A stretch of 9,316 nucleotides of DNA, from assembly GCA_030044455.1 (NCBI GenBank), contig JASHVU010000396.1, positions 1 through 9,316 on the forward strand, given 5' to 3'. This DNA comes from Acidobacteriaceae bacterium. Lineage in GTDB: Bacteria > Acidobacteriota > Terriglobia > Terriglobales > Acidobacteriaceae. Position numbers and translations under genes: made by a program. Numbering within the stretch: the stretch's first letter is position 1; every line of letters starts with the position of its first letter. Positions 1-6,953 of this stretch are shown here, piece by piece. Under the pieces are notes generated by a model. That model did not search any database, had not been told where the DNA came from, and saw nothing but the letters and a program-made list of their open reading frames with translations.

Positions 1-818
1 CCCTGACGGCCAACGGCGTAGAGCAGTGCGTCTCCTGAAACCTTCTTCTTGCTCTCAAGATTGGCCACCACGGTACCCGGCGTCGGCTCTTCGACGCTTT
101 CCACCTCTTCTCCCATGCGCATGGTCACGCGGCTGTCGCGCAAGTGATAACTGAGAGTCTCGATGATCTCCTGATCGGCGAATTCGAGCAGGCGCGGGCG
201 CTTTTCAATGAGCGTACAACGCACGCCCAGCACCGCGAACATGCAGGTATATTCCACGCCGATAACGCCGCCGCCCACAACGATCAGCGTTTTTGGCAGC
301 GCATCGAGGCCCAGAATCTGGTCGCTGTTGATGATGGATTTTCCGTTCACCGGGACTTTATCGGATGCCGCCGGCTTGGTGCCCACGGCAATGATGATGC
401 GCGCCGCCTCAAGCGTGATCTCGGCCTGCGGGCCTTCCACGTGAACCAGGTGGGGGTCAATGAAGCTGGCAATACCGTGCACTACGTCGATGCCGTTGCG
501 CGAGAGTTGTGCCTCGGTTACGTCCACCTCGGTCTTGATCACGGCCTGCACCCTGAAGGCCAGGTCGGCCATGGTGATCTTTTCCTTAACGCGATAGTTG
601 ACGCCGTAAACATTACGGTAGTTGAAGCCGGAAAGGTGCAACACCGCCTCGCGCATGGTTTTGGAGGGGATGGTACCGGTGTTGATGCACACGCCCCCCA
701 CGACCGTTCGAGCCTCAACCACGACCACGCGTTTACCAATTTTGGCTGCAGCCACAGCAGCGCGCTGCCCCGCCGGTCCGGAACCAATCACAACCAGGTC
801 ATATTTGATGGCGCTCAT
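1..818 (-). CDS. sthA: Soluble (Si-specific) NAD(P)+ transhydrogenase, N-terminal part, truncated by window edge
   Basis: This is a cytosolic FAD flavoprotein that moves reducing equivalents between NADPH and NAD+. It belongs to the pyridine nucleotide-disulfide oxidoreductase family. I translated 272 codons from the ATG at 818 and the frame is open to position 1. The start MSAIKYDLVVIGSGPAG gives the FAD-binding GxGxxG at residues 11-16. The second dinucleotide-binding loop, VVGGGVIGVEY, is at 180-190. The redox-centre region reads GGVCINTGTIPSK (residues 41-53): the first Cys (C44) is present but the second is Thr49. That Cys-x4-Thr pattern is what E. coli SthA has, and it separates SthA from dihydrolipoamide dehydrogenase, glutathione reductase and MerA. 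LLYAVGR (265-271) matches the 'LLYANGR' segment of SthA. A GGGAGAGAG ribosome-binding site lies 5-13 nt upstream of the start. The C-terminal dimerisation domain is outside the window. Family assignment is firm; the SthA subtype is likely. Confidence 0.88.
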   Translation of the reverse strand, partial: MSAIKYDLVVIGSGPAGQRAAVAAAKIGKRVVVVEARTVVGGVCINTGTIPSKTMREAVLHLSGFNYRNVYGVNYRVKEKITMADLAFRVQAVIKTEVDVTEAQLSRNGIDVVHGIASFIDPHLVHVEGPQAEITLEAARIIIAVGTKPAASDKVPVNGKSIINSDQILGLDALPKTLIVVGGGVIGVEYTCMFAVLGVRCTLIEKRPRLLEFADQEIIETLSYHLRDSRVTMRMGEEVESVEEPTPGTVVANLESKKKVSGDALLYAVGRQ

Positions 819-1057
819 CGAAATCTCTCTCCCAATGGTCGTTGTGCGATTCCGGCCGCGGCAAGCAAATTTGATGAACAATGAATGAAAAGCGCAAAAC
901 CAGTCAGCGCGCCAGCAGGTTCACTACCCGGAGCGTAACATAGCCGCGCCGGGCGGGGGAGGAACGTTAACAAAGCCACCTCCAAGCACTTTTTTTGAAC
1001 CAGATGAATTCTGTTTCAAGCTGAGTGCTTCGGGCTGGCCTCAAGCAGGCAGTTGAC
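819..1057. other. Intergenic region between chemoreceptor gene and sthA
   Basis: This 239-bp stretch separates the stop of the chemoreceptor gene from the start of sthA, both on the minus strand. I see no coding sequence in it. It probably contains the sthA promoter, but I could not assign convincing -35/-10 boxes. It holds a nested inverted repeat (984-1030, listed separately) and a T7 run at 990-996, which reads as an A-tract on the minus strand. No canonical U-tract terminator follows the chemoreceptor gene. Confidence 0.6.
984..1030. repeat. Nested inverted repeat downstream of the chemoreceptor gene
   Basis: The outer arms AAGCACT (984-990) and AGTGCTT (1024-1030) are perfect complements. 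Inside them, TTGAACCAGA (995-1004) pairs with TCTGTTTCAA (1010-1019) over 10 positions with one mismatch (1000/1014), leaving the 5-nt loop TGAAT. An asymmetric T-rich internal loop separates the two stems. The element starts about 28 nt past the chemoreceptor stop codon, in that gene's direction. It could be a 3'-end stabiliser, a weak terminator or a protein-binding site. There is no U-tract on the minus-strand transcript, so a classical intrinsic terminator is unlikely. Confidence 0.5.
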
Positions 1058-2767
1058 TCACGCGCGGGCCGTTCGCAGCGCCCCAACTGGCGCGGGTCGC
1101 GCACGAACTACAGTCTTCTTTTCCTGTGGCCCGTCCTCCAGGTGGAACTGATGAATCAGGCTCTCCAAGTCACCGGCCAGGGCTGCCAGTCCTTTGAGAA
1201 TCTCAACAGCCTCTTCCGAACCCTGAGCGTTCTCCGAGGCGAGCTGAGATATCTGGCTGGTGGACTCCGAGATTTCCCCGGCAGCAGAGGCTTGTTCCGT
1301 GGCCGCTGTAGCAATCAGGTTGATCTGCTGTTCCACCTTCTTTGAGGCCTCAATCATCGCGTCGAGGCTTTGCCGGGCGTGATCGGTTTCCTGGCGGCCG
1401 CTTTCAACCGCGGTGCGGCTTTCCTGCATCAAGTCGAGAGTGTTGCGTGTCTCCTCCTGAATGCTACGAATGGTGGCGGCAATTTCCTCGGTTGCACCCT
1501 TGGTGCGTTCGGCCAGGCGACGCACCTCACCGGCGACAACCGCGAAGCCTCGGCCGTGCTCGCCGGCCCGGGCGGCCTCGATGGCCGCGTTGAGGGCAAG
1601 CAGGTTGGTCTGCTCACTGATCTCCTGGATCACACTCACTACGCGCCCAATCTCCTCGGAGCGGTGCGCAAGCGAGGTCATCTTCTCCGCGACGGTTTGG
1701 GTAGCTGTGGCGATGTGCTCCATGGTCGCAGCCGCTGCCTGCATCACGGCGCCGCCCTGCTCGGCCGTTTCAGCAGAAGCACGGCTGGCTGCAGAGGCAT
1801 CCTCGGCGTTGTGGCTGATCTCGCTGATGGTGGCCGTCATTTCCTGCACGGCGGCGGCAATCTGGTTGATCTTGCCGGACTCAGTCCGTGCGTTGCCCGC
1901 GCTCTGCGTGGCCATTGTGCTCACCTCTGAGGCGCCCGAGGCAAGTCTGGCCGCGTCGTTCGAAACCGAACCCAGGACTTCTCGCAGCGACGCGGCACAA
2001 TCATTCAATGCCATACCCAATCGGCCGATCTCGTCGGCCCCGAGGATCTTCGCATTGATCCTAAGATCCTTGGCAGCCATCTGTTCCAGCAACTCTACAC
2101 CACGGATGATCCGGGGTGCGGTAACTCGAGTCAGGGTCATGCCTATCAGACAGCAGAGCCCCACAATAAGGACTGTCACTGCCAAGTTGATCCACGTGGC
2201 TCGATTGCTGGTTGCCACGCTTGCCTGGGTGCTATCGGCTCCGTATTTGGCCTTCAGTGCAAAATCGGCATTGATTCCGTCGAGCGCGGCATTAAACTGA
2301 TCGAAGGCCGCACTGCCGCCAATCAAATCCCTCGCGTCTCCGGCTTTGCCAGCCGCAACCAGCGCCATTCCGCGATCGCTCGTGTCAAGGTACTCTGCGT
2401 ACAGCGCCGTAAATTTCCGATAAAGTTCCTGCTCCCCGGGGCGGCTGATCAGCGGCTCGTATTTCTTGATGTCAGCCTGGTAATCGGCCAGAGCCTGCTG
2501 GCGGTTTGCGGTATGGCTCGCGACGCATCCCGAGGTCTGGCAAAGGGCGATGACCAGATCGTGACGACGCAAGAGGTTCATGCTGGCTCGCACATCGGAA
2601 AGAATCAGCACGGACGGCAATGAGTCGTCGCGCACATCGATGCACGTGGCTCCGATCCCGCGAAAGGTGAAGAAGGAGTAGCTCCCCAATATGACGCAGA
2701 GCATACAAACCGCACCGAATGCATAGATGAACTTTCTCGATATCGACAGATTGCGAACGTAAGACAT
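1058..2767 (-). CDS. Methyl-accepting chemotaxis protein with periplasmic four-helix-type sensor domain
   Basis: This 569-residue transmembrane chemoreceptor signals through CheW/CheA to the flagellar motor. TM1 is at about 14-35 and TM2 at about 191-212. They bracket a roughly 155-residue, mostly helical periplasmic domain of the 4HB_MCP kind. A HAMP linker (about 213-266) and a long coiled-coil cytoplasmic domain follow. The signalling hairpin is nearly invariant for the family: [20 protein letters not shown] at 384-403, then [18 protein letters not shown]. Ala/Glu-rich heptads (about 290-360 and 425-520) are probable methylation helices. The tail ([20 protein letters not shown]) lacks an NWETF-like CheR/CheB-binding pentapeptide. 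The sensor domain contains C76-x4-C81 (CQTSGC), which is unusual. No che or flagellar genes are adjacent, so this is an orphan receptor. A GGAGAAAGG site about 10 nt upstream supports the start at 2767, and a sigma-28-type promoter lies just before it. The ligand cannot be told from the sequence. Confidence 0.95.
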   Translation of the reverse strand: MSYVRNLSISRKFIYAFGAVCMLCVILGSYSFFTFRGIGATCIDVRDDSLPSVLILSDVRASMNLLRRHDLVIALCQTSGCVASHTANRQQALADYQADIKKYEPLISRPGEQELYRKFTALYAEYLDTSDRGMALVAAGKAGDARDLIGGSAAFDQFNAALDGINADFALKAKYGADSTQASVATSNRATWINLAVTVLIVGLCCLIGMTLTRVTAPRIIRGVELLEQMAAKDLRINAKILGADEIGRLGMALNDCAASLREVLGSVSNDAARLASGASEVSTMATQSAGNARTESGKINQIAAAVQEMTATISEISHNAEDASAASRASAETAEQGGAVMQAAAATMEHIATATQTVAEKMTSLAHRSEEIGRVVSVIQEISEQTNLLALNAAIEAARAGEHGRGFAVVAGEVRRLAERTKGATEEIAATIRSIQEETRNTLDLMQESRTAVESGRQETDHARQSLDAMIEASKKVEQQINLIATAATEQASAAGEISESTSQISQLASENAQGSEEAVEILKGLAALAGDLESLIHQFHLEDGPQEKKTVVRARPAPVGALRTARA

Positions 2768-2799
2768 GCGCAGGCCCTTTCTCCGGAGATTCTTTCCGT

Positions 2800-2826
2800 T
2801 TATCGGCAGAATCGGGCCCGGCTTGA
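2800..2826 (-). promoter_or_regulatory. Sigma-28 (FliA)-type promoter for the chemoreceptor gene
   Basis: On the minus strand the sequence reads TCAA (2826-2823), exactly 15 nt, then GCCGATAA (2807-2800). The -10 box equals the enterobacterial FliA -10 consensus, and the spacing matches TAAA-N15-GCCGATAA. TCAA differs from TAAA at one base and is, as I recall, common in other phyla. The -10 box ends 32 nt before the ATG, so transcription would begin near 2793. That leaves a short leader that still contains the GGAGAAAGG ribosome-binding site. The site lies wholly between the MATE stop codon and the chemoreceptor start. Motif and spacing are seen directly; use by FliA is inferred. Confidence 0.75.
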
Positions 2827-2847
2827 GGTAGAGGGCTTATTCCGACT

Positions 2848-4242
2848 TCACGGCGACGCGGTTTTCCCGAATGCCATGCGCACTGAATCGCGGTTCCATC
2901 GCGCGATCAGCGTGAGCGCAATCACGATCAGCGCCAGCGTGAGGCCGATCCAAAGGCCGTAGATTCCGCGGTGCAGTACAAAACAGAGAAAAAAACCGAG
3001 AGGAAGGCCGAGAATCCAATAGCCCACGAAGTTGGCCCACATCGGCATGCGGGTTTCGCCCAGTCCGCGCAGCGAGCCGGTTGAGACGATCTGGATGCCG
3101 TCGAAGATCTGGAAGGCGGCCACGATGGCCAGCAGCGTTGGACCATCGGCCAATACGCGGGTGTCTCGCGTATAGAGCTCAATAAGCGGCCGGGGTACGG
3201 AAATGAGCACGATGGCAGCGAGTGCCATGAAACTGGTTCCGAGTGCGAGTGATAGCCAACCAGCGCGACGAGCACGGGCGGGGTTGCCGGCGCCCACGGC
3301 GTGGCCCACGCTCACCGCAGCCGCGGATGAGATGCCGAGCGGAACCATGTAAGTCATGCTGGCATAGTTGAGCACGATTTGGTGGGTCGCCAGGGCAACG
3401 GGTGTAAGGTAGCCGACGCCAAAGGTGGCAAGATTCCACGCACCCACTTCCATCAGGATCTGGCCCGCGGCAGGCAAGCCGAGCCGGGCCAACTCCCTGA
3501 GCCGCGCAATTTGCGGACCTGCCCAATGCTTGAAGAGTGGATGGCCGCGGGTGCGTTCGTACCGCCAAGCAAAGCCGAGCAATGCCACCGCCATAAAAAT
3601 GCGAGACGCCACAGTGGAGATGGCCGAGCCGCGCACGCCGAGCGCCGGAAACCCAAGCTTTCCATAGATGAGAACCCAGTTGCCGAACCAGTTGATCAGG
3701 TTGGCGAACACATAAGTGACGGTGACCACGCGCACCTCACCCACCCCCTGCAGGTAACGGCGGGTGCCGCTATAGAACAGCAGCGGCAGCGTGCCCCAGA
3801 GCAGGAGGCGTAGATATTCCCCGGCCGGCGCTGCCACTTCAGCCGTAATCCCGAAATGGATGAAGCCGATGCTGGCAGCAGCCAGCAGCAACATTATGAA
3901 GGGTGAGGCGATTAAGGCGAGGTACAATCCCTGCGCCAGCCAGCGATGGCACTCATCGTGATCGCTGCGGCCAAAGGCCTGCGCCACCATGGTGTCGAGA
4001 CCGAGCAGAAGTCCCACGCCGAAGAGTGAAGGCGTGTAACAGACGGCGTTGCCCAGCGCCACTGCGCCGATTGCGGCCGGCCCCAGGCGCCCCACCATGA
4101 TGGTGTCGACGACGCCTTGCATCATCCATCCGATCTCGCTGAGCACGACGGGAATGGCGAGTGCGACAACCGTGCGCAGCTCCGCGGCCCAATCGGGGCG
4201 TGTATTGGAGCCGGTTGCGGCAGTGGGCTCGGAGACGGCCAT
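2848..4242 (-). CDS. NorM-type MATE family multidrug efflux transporter
   Basis: This 464-residue inner-membrane transporter has about 12 hydrophobic segments in two homologous halves, which is the usual MATE length and layout. MATE pumps export cationic drugs and metabolites in exchange for Na+ or H+. Family marks include P31 in TM1, VDTIMVGRLG at 45-54, and STGSLRGLGETRMPMWAN at 387-404. Three acidic residues, D46 (VVDTIMVG), E265 (ILMEVGAWN) and D381 (QIFDGIQ), sit where I recall NorM of Vibrio has D36, E255 and D371, with a constant offset of ten. That favours the NorM subfamily and cation-coupled transport. The ATG at 4242 gives a short cytosolic N-terminus. The upstream ribosome-binding site is poor (GATAGAG). 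The gene is 146 bp downstream of the PQQ dehydrogenase and 80 bp upstream of the chemoreceptor, which has its own promoter. The substrate is unknown and no regulator is adjacent. Confidence 0.93.
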   Translation of the reverse strand: MAVSEPTAATGSNTRPDWAAELRTVVALAIPVVLSEIGWMMQGVVDTIMVGRLGPAAIGAVALGNAVCYTPSLFGVGLLLGLDTMVAQAFGRSDHDECHRWLAQGLYLALIASPFIMLLLAAASIGFIHFGITAEVAAPAGEYLRLLLWGTLPLLFYSGTRRYLQGVGEVRVVTVTYVFANLINWFGNWVLIYGKLGFPALGVRGSAISTVASRIFMAVALLGFAWRYERTRGHPLFKHWAGPQIARLRELARLGLPAAGQILMEVGAWNLATFGVGYLTPVALATHQIVLNYASMTYMVPLGISSAAAVSVGHAVGAGNPARARRAGWLSLALGTSFMALAAIVLISVPRPLIELYTRDTRVLADGPTLLAIVAAFQIFDGIQIVSTGSLRGLGETRMPMWANFVGYWILGLPLGFFLCFVLHRGIYGLWIGLTLALIVIALTLIARWNRDSVRMAFGKTASP

Positions 4243-4328
4243 GGAGTAACTCTATCGGGTGGCGGGAGGAAGCGGTTTCCCCTGCTCGCACATAAATTTG
4301 TAGAGAGATGAGGCGGGTAAGGCGCTCC

Positions 4329-4351
4329 CCGCTCAAGCGGAGATTGAGCGG
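4329..4351. repeat. GC-rich hairpin between the PQQ dehydrogenase and MATE genes
   Basis: CCGCTCAA (4329-4336) and TTGAGCGG (4344-4351) form a perfect 8-bp stem around a 7-nt loop (GCGGAGA). It begins about 37 nt after the dehydrogenase stop codon in the minus-strand transcript. No T-tract follows on that strand, so it is not a classical intrinsic terminator. It may mark the 3' end of the dehydrogenase mRNA or be incidental. Confidence 0.4.
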
Positions 4352-4388
4352 AACACCCCTGACCTGTGTTTGTGCTGCAAACTCCCGA

Positions 4389-5843
4389 TTACTTACCGGT
4401 GTAGACCACGCGCCAGATGCTGCGCGAGCCGTCGTCGGTGACGTAGAGCGCGCCATCGTGACCGATTGCCACGCCCACCGGCCGGCCCCAAACCTGGCCA
4501 TCGGCAGTTACAAAGCCGCTGAGGAAATCCTCATACTCGCCCAGAGCCTTGCCATTCTTCATGGGGATCATCACGACCTCATAGCCCCCGCGTCGCTTGC
4601 GGTTCCACGAGCCATGCTCGGCCGCGAAGGCATCGCCTGAGTAAGTTGCAGGAAATCCCCTTACATGGTCGGGATAGAAAGTCATTTCGAGCGACGCCAT
4701 GTGCGGTTGCACCAGAACATCGGGAACCAGCACCTTCGAGGACATGTCGACGCGCTTGCAGTTCTTAGCCTGATCCGGAGTGAGCGGCGCGGCAAGCTGC
4801 GGGTTGGGTCCGGTGCCGCCGGCGCAGGGCTGGGGCAGGCGCGGATCCTGGTGGCCGCCGATGTAGTACCACGGCCAGCCGTAGAAGCCACCCTCTTCAA
4901 TGTGAGTTACATAGTCGGGGGGTAGATTATTTCCCAGCGCATCGCGTTCGTTTGTACTGCACCAAAGCTGGCCGGTGATTGGGTTGATGGCTTCGCCCAC
5001 GCAGTTGCGGATTCCGGTTGCGTAGACCTCAACAAACTTTCCCTCGGGCGTGTATTCAAGCACGTCGGCGCGGTGAAACTCGCGGGGGTGCGTGTCGGGA
5101 TCGTCGATGTTCGATCCGCTGCCCACCGAAACTAACATGTGCTTGTCATCGGCGGTGAAAGTCACGTCGCGGGTCCAGTGGCCGCCGCCGCGAAGTTGCG
5201 CGTAGCCGGGAATGTTGGGAATCACTGTTTCGGGCGTGGGATCTTCAGCCTTCAGGTCGCCGGACTTGTAGGCGAACCGCGCGATAGTGGTTGCGTTGCC
5301 CACGTACACCCACTTGGGATTCGGTCCCGAAGGATAGAACGCAATGCCGAAGGGGTGGTCGAGGCCGGTGGCGAACACGCTGAAGGTCTGCGCCTTGCCG
5401 TCGGCGGTTACTCCACGCAGCACGATGATCCTGCCCGATTGCGAATCGGCCACGAACAGGTCGCCGTTGGGTGCGGTGCGGATGATGCGCGGCTCTACGA
5501 AGGTTCCTGACGTGGCACTCGTGGTCTGGCGCACCATGTCTGATCGCTGCATCGGCTTGGCCGCGTCTCCGCCGGCATAGAGCTCCACCTTGAAGCCTTC
5601 GGGTGCGACCGGCCAGGCATCGGCGGGCTTGGCGATCACCCACGGCCCGTTGTCCACTGACTCGGTGGCGAAGGGGGCGGGCAGGTCGGCAGCCGTGATC
5701 TTGCGCATGGTGCCGGGCTTCTGCTGCGACCAGTCGGCATAGGCATCCTGACCGGTGATCACCTGCTGGGCAACGAGCGGCGCAGAGGGAAACAGCGCAA
5801 CGGCAACCATGGCGCTGAATGAAAGCGAAGAGGGAAGTCTCAT
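4389..5843 (-). CDS. Secreted PQQ-dependent sugar dehydrogenase (L-sorbosone dehydrogenase / AA12-like)
   Basis: This 484-residue exported beta-propeller is related to soluble quinoprotein glucose dehydrogenase, sorbosone dehydrogenase and the AA12 pyranose dehydrogenases. It would oxidise a sugar or sugar aldehyde with PQQ and Ca2+ outside the cytoplasmic membrane. Residues 1-25 form a signal peptide (hydrophobic stretch, then LVA|QQ). Repeated blade motifs include PNGDLFVADSQSGRIIVLRG (125-144), HPFGIAFYPSG (163-173), and GRPVGVAIGHDGALYVTDDG (453-472). H222 in GGGHWTRDVTF fits the catalytic His of the family, and R279 in TGIRNCVGEAINP fits the conserved PQQ-contacting Arg. NERD (298-301), GFYGWPWYY (319-327) and AEHGSWNR (408-415) are also typical. 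There is no cytochrome c motif (CxxCH), so an external electron acceptor is needed. A GAGG site 8 nt before the ATG supports the start. No pqq biosynthesis genes are in the window, and the exact substrate is not predictable. Confidence 0.88.
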   Translation of the reverse strand: MRLPSSLSFSAMVAVALFPSAPLVAQQVITGQDAYADWSQQKPGTMRKITAADLPAPFATESVDNGPWVIAKPADAWPVAPEGFKVELYAGGDAAKPMQRSDMVRQTTSATSGTFVEPRIIRTAPNGDLFVADSQSGRIIVLRGVTADGKAQTFSVFATGLDHPFGIAFYPSGPNPKWVYVGNATTIARFAYKSGDLKAEDPTPETVIPNIPGYAQLRGGGHWTRDVTFTADDKHMLVSVGSGSNIDDPDTHPREFHRADVLEYTPEGKFVEVYATGIRNCVGEAINPITGQLWCSTNERDALGNNLPPDYVTHIEEGGFYGWPWYYIGGHQDPRLPQPCAGGTGPNPQLAAPLTPDQAKNCKRVDMSSKVLVPDVLVQPHMASLEMTFYPDHVRGFPATYSGDAFAAEHGSWNRKRRGGYEVVMIPMKNGKALGEYEDFLSGFVTADGQVWGRPVGVAIGHDGALYVTDDGSRSIWRVVYTGK

Positions 5844-6010
5844 TGCATGTGCCTCGGGGTTTTGTTAGTTCTGCCAAATCTTGGTTTCTGGTCGACGAGA
5901 ATTCCTTCGACTCGAGTCAAGTTGAGCGGCCACAGACGTCGAATGAAGTCAAAAGGTAAGTGAGCCGCGGGATCCAATCGGTAGCGCCGGGCTCGAGGGC
6001 GGTTGTCCCG

Positions 6011-6026
6011 CGGGCGTCCTCGCCCG
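6011..6026. repeat. Short GC hairpin within a probable dispersed repeat
   Basis: CGGGCG (6011-6016), TCCT loop, CGCCCG (6021-6026). The wider context (GGGACAACC upstream-type flank and GTGACGGGCGAGGACG on the minus strand) looks like a fragment of a genome-wide intergenic element rather than a gene-specific site. This rests on memory of similar strings and needs a genome search. Confidence 0.4.
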
Positions 6027-6080
6027 TCACCGCGATCATACAAAATAAGATGCCCCTCGTGCCGGGTCCCATGCACGCTT

Positions 6081-6118
6081 CAAGCCGCAATTGTCCCGCT
6101 TGTTGGGAAGGCGGCTTG
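6081..6118. repeat. Interrupted inverted repeat upstream of msrA
   Basis: CAAGCCGC (6081-6088) and GCGGCTTG (6111-6118) are perfect 8-bp arms. Inside them, TCCC (6094-6097) can pair with GGGA (6105-6108) around a 7-nt loop. The structure ends about 70 nt before the msrA start and could lie in its leader or promoter. No known RNA motif is recognised. Confidence 0.45.
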
Positions 6119-6188
6119 TGACCATGCGTCGAAAATGAATGTAACTCATCCGGCTGCGCCACAGTCTGATAATTAGAGGTCCTTCCCC

Positions 6189-6872
6189 ATGTTCTTGCGC
6201 AGGATCATTTTTCTGTTGATTGCCTTAAGCGTGGTTCTGGTTGTGGCGTTCCGGGCCAAAGCCGCGTCGAAGGGTCCTATTCCGGCGCCTGACGCTGACG
6301 ATCAGCTTTCCAGCGCTTCCACGTCCCAGACTGCCGTCTTTGCCGGTGGCTGTTTCTGGGGGACGCAGTCGGTGTTTGAGCGCGTGAAGGGCGTGGTTGG
6401 GACGACCGTGGGCTACGCCGGAGGCACTGCGGCCACAGCCACCTACGCCCAGGTTACGACCGAGACCACTGGGCACGCCGAATCAGTGCGCGTGGTCTAC
6501 GACTCGTCAAAGATCACCTACGGCACACTGCTGCGCATCTTCTTCTCGGTGGCGCACGATCCTACGCAAGTCGGCGGGCAGGGGCCCGACCAGGGGCCCT
6601 CGTACCGCTCGGTTATCTTTTATCTCAACGACGATCAAAAGCGAATCGCCGACGCATACATTGCGCAGCTGACTGAGGAACATGCATTTCGTTCCCGCAT
6701 TACAACCGAGGTGACACCGCTCAAAGGCTTCTACCGCGCCGAGGACTACCACCAGGACTACGCCTACCACAACCCCGACAATCCTTACATCATGGTCTGC
6801 GACCGGCCCAAAATTGGCGCGCTCAAAAAGCAGTTTCCCGATCTGTTTGAGGAGTACACGCCGAAGCGCTAG
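6189..6872 (+). CDS. msrA: Peptide-methionine (S)-S-oxide reductase MsrA, probably exported
   Basis: MsrA repairs oxidised methionine by reducing the S-epimer of methionine sulfoxide. The catalytic motif GGCFWG is at 53-58, with nucleophile C55 in the family block AVFAGGCFWGTQSVFERVKG. Other family marks are TVGYAGG (73-79), TGHAESV (94-100, with the conserved Glu), and FFSVAHDPTQ (118-127). The DYHQDY (186-191) and NPYI...PKIGALKKQFPDL blocks are typical of the C-terminus. The 227-residue length exceeds the usual cytosolic enzyme because of an N-terminal extension. This extension is a basic start (MFLRR), a hydrophobic core (about 6-21), then RAKA|AS and a Pro/Ser/Asp-rich linker to about residue 48. 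It is a signal peptide or membrane anchor, so the enzyme probably works in the periplasm. C204 could be a resolving cysteine. AGAGG about 9 nt upstream supports this start. The gene is divergent from the also-exported PQQ dehydrogenase and is followed by yceD after 81 bp. Confidence 0.95.
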   Translation: MFLRRIIFLLIALSVVLVVAFRAKAASKGPIPAPDADDQLSSASTSQTAVFAGGCFWGTQSVFERVKGVVGTTVGYAGGTAATATYAQVTTETTGHAESVRVVYDSSKITYGTLLRIFFSVAHDPTQVGGQGPDQGPSYRSVIFYLNDDQKRIADAYIAQLTEEHAFRSRITTEVTPLKGFYRAEDYHQDYAYHNPDNPYIMVCDRPKIGALKKQFPDLFEEYTPKR

Positions 6873-6953
6873 ACACCATTTCCCTTCCGAAGCGGCCCCT
6901 CCGTACCCGGCCCGTTATTCCCCAGGCCGCCCCGGTTGTTTTAGGCTCACCAT

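Larger units (their letters stand above)
5844..6188. other. Divergent intergenic region without a credible gene
   Basis: This 345-bp region separates the divergently transcribed PQQ dehydrogenase and msrA genes and must hold both promoters. Two open frames on the minus strand (about 78-81 codons, near 5840-6162) have no recognisable domain and no good start context, so I do not call them. The contents are a perfect palindrome GACTCGAGTC (5909-5918), a small CGGGCG-TCCT-CGCCCG hairpin (6011-6026), and a larger interrupted hairpin (6081-6118). The stretch from about 5985 to 6075 resembles dispersed intergenic repeats I recall from acidobacterial genomes. No -35/-10 pair was clear enough to annotate. 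Confidence 0.6.

Noticed and set aside
144..884. A 246-codon plus-strand open frame opposite sthA
   Set aside because: It is antisense to a clear flavoprotein reading frame, and its composition is that of a GC-rich shadow frame with no domain.
1461..2300. A 279-codon plus-strand open frame opposite the MCP gene
   Set aside because: It is the antisense shadow of highly conserved MCP sequence and has no recognisable domain.
5891..5997. Cluster of seven six-base palindromes (GTCGAC, GAATTC, CTCGAG, GACGTC, CCGCGG, GGATCC, CTCGAG), resembling a cloning polylinker
   Set aside because: The sites are spaced irregularly over 107 bp, do not match a vector linker I know, and the surrounding sequence looks native. 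Chance enrichment in GC-rich DNA is the simpler explanation.
5840..6162. Two overlapping minus-strand open frames of 78 and 81 codons in the divergent intergenic region
   Set aside because: No recognisable domain, poor start context, overlap with each other and with the dehydrogenase start, and much of the sequence is repeat-like.
6145..6173. GATAAT at 6168-6173 as an msrA -10 box
   Set aside because: No matching -35 box, and the implied start site would fall downstream of the AGAGG ribosome-binding site.
6892..6930. GCGGCC / GGCCGC inverted repeat after msrA as a terminator
   Set aside because: Only 6 bp with a 27-nt loop and just a weak TTGTTTT some distance after; such arms are expected by chance at this GC content.
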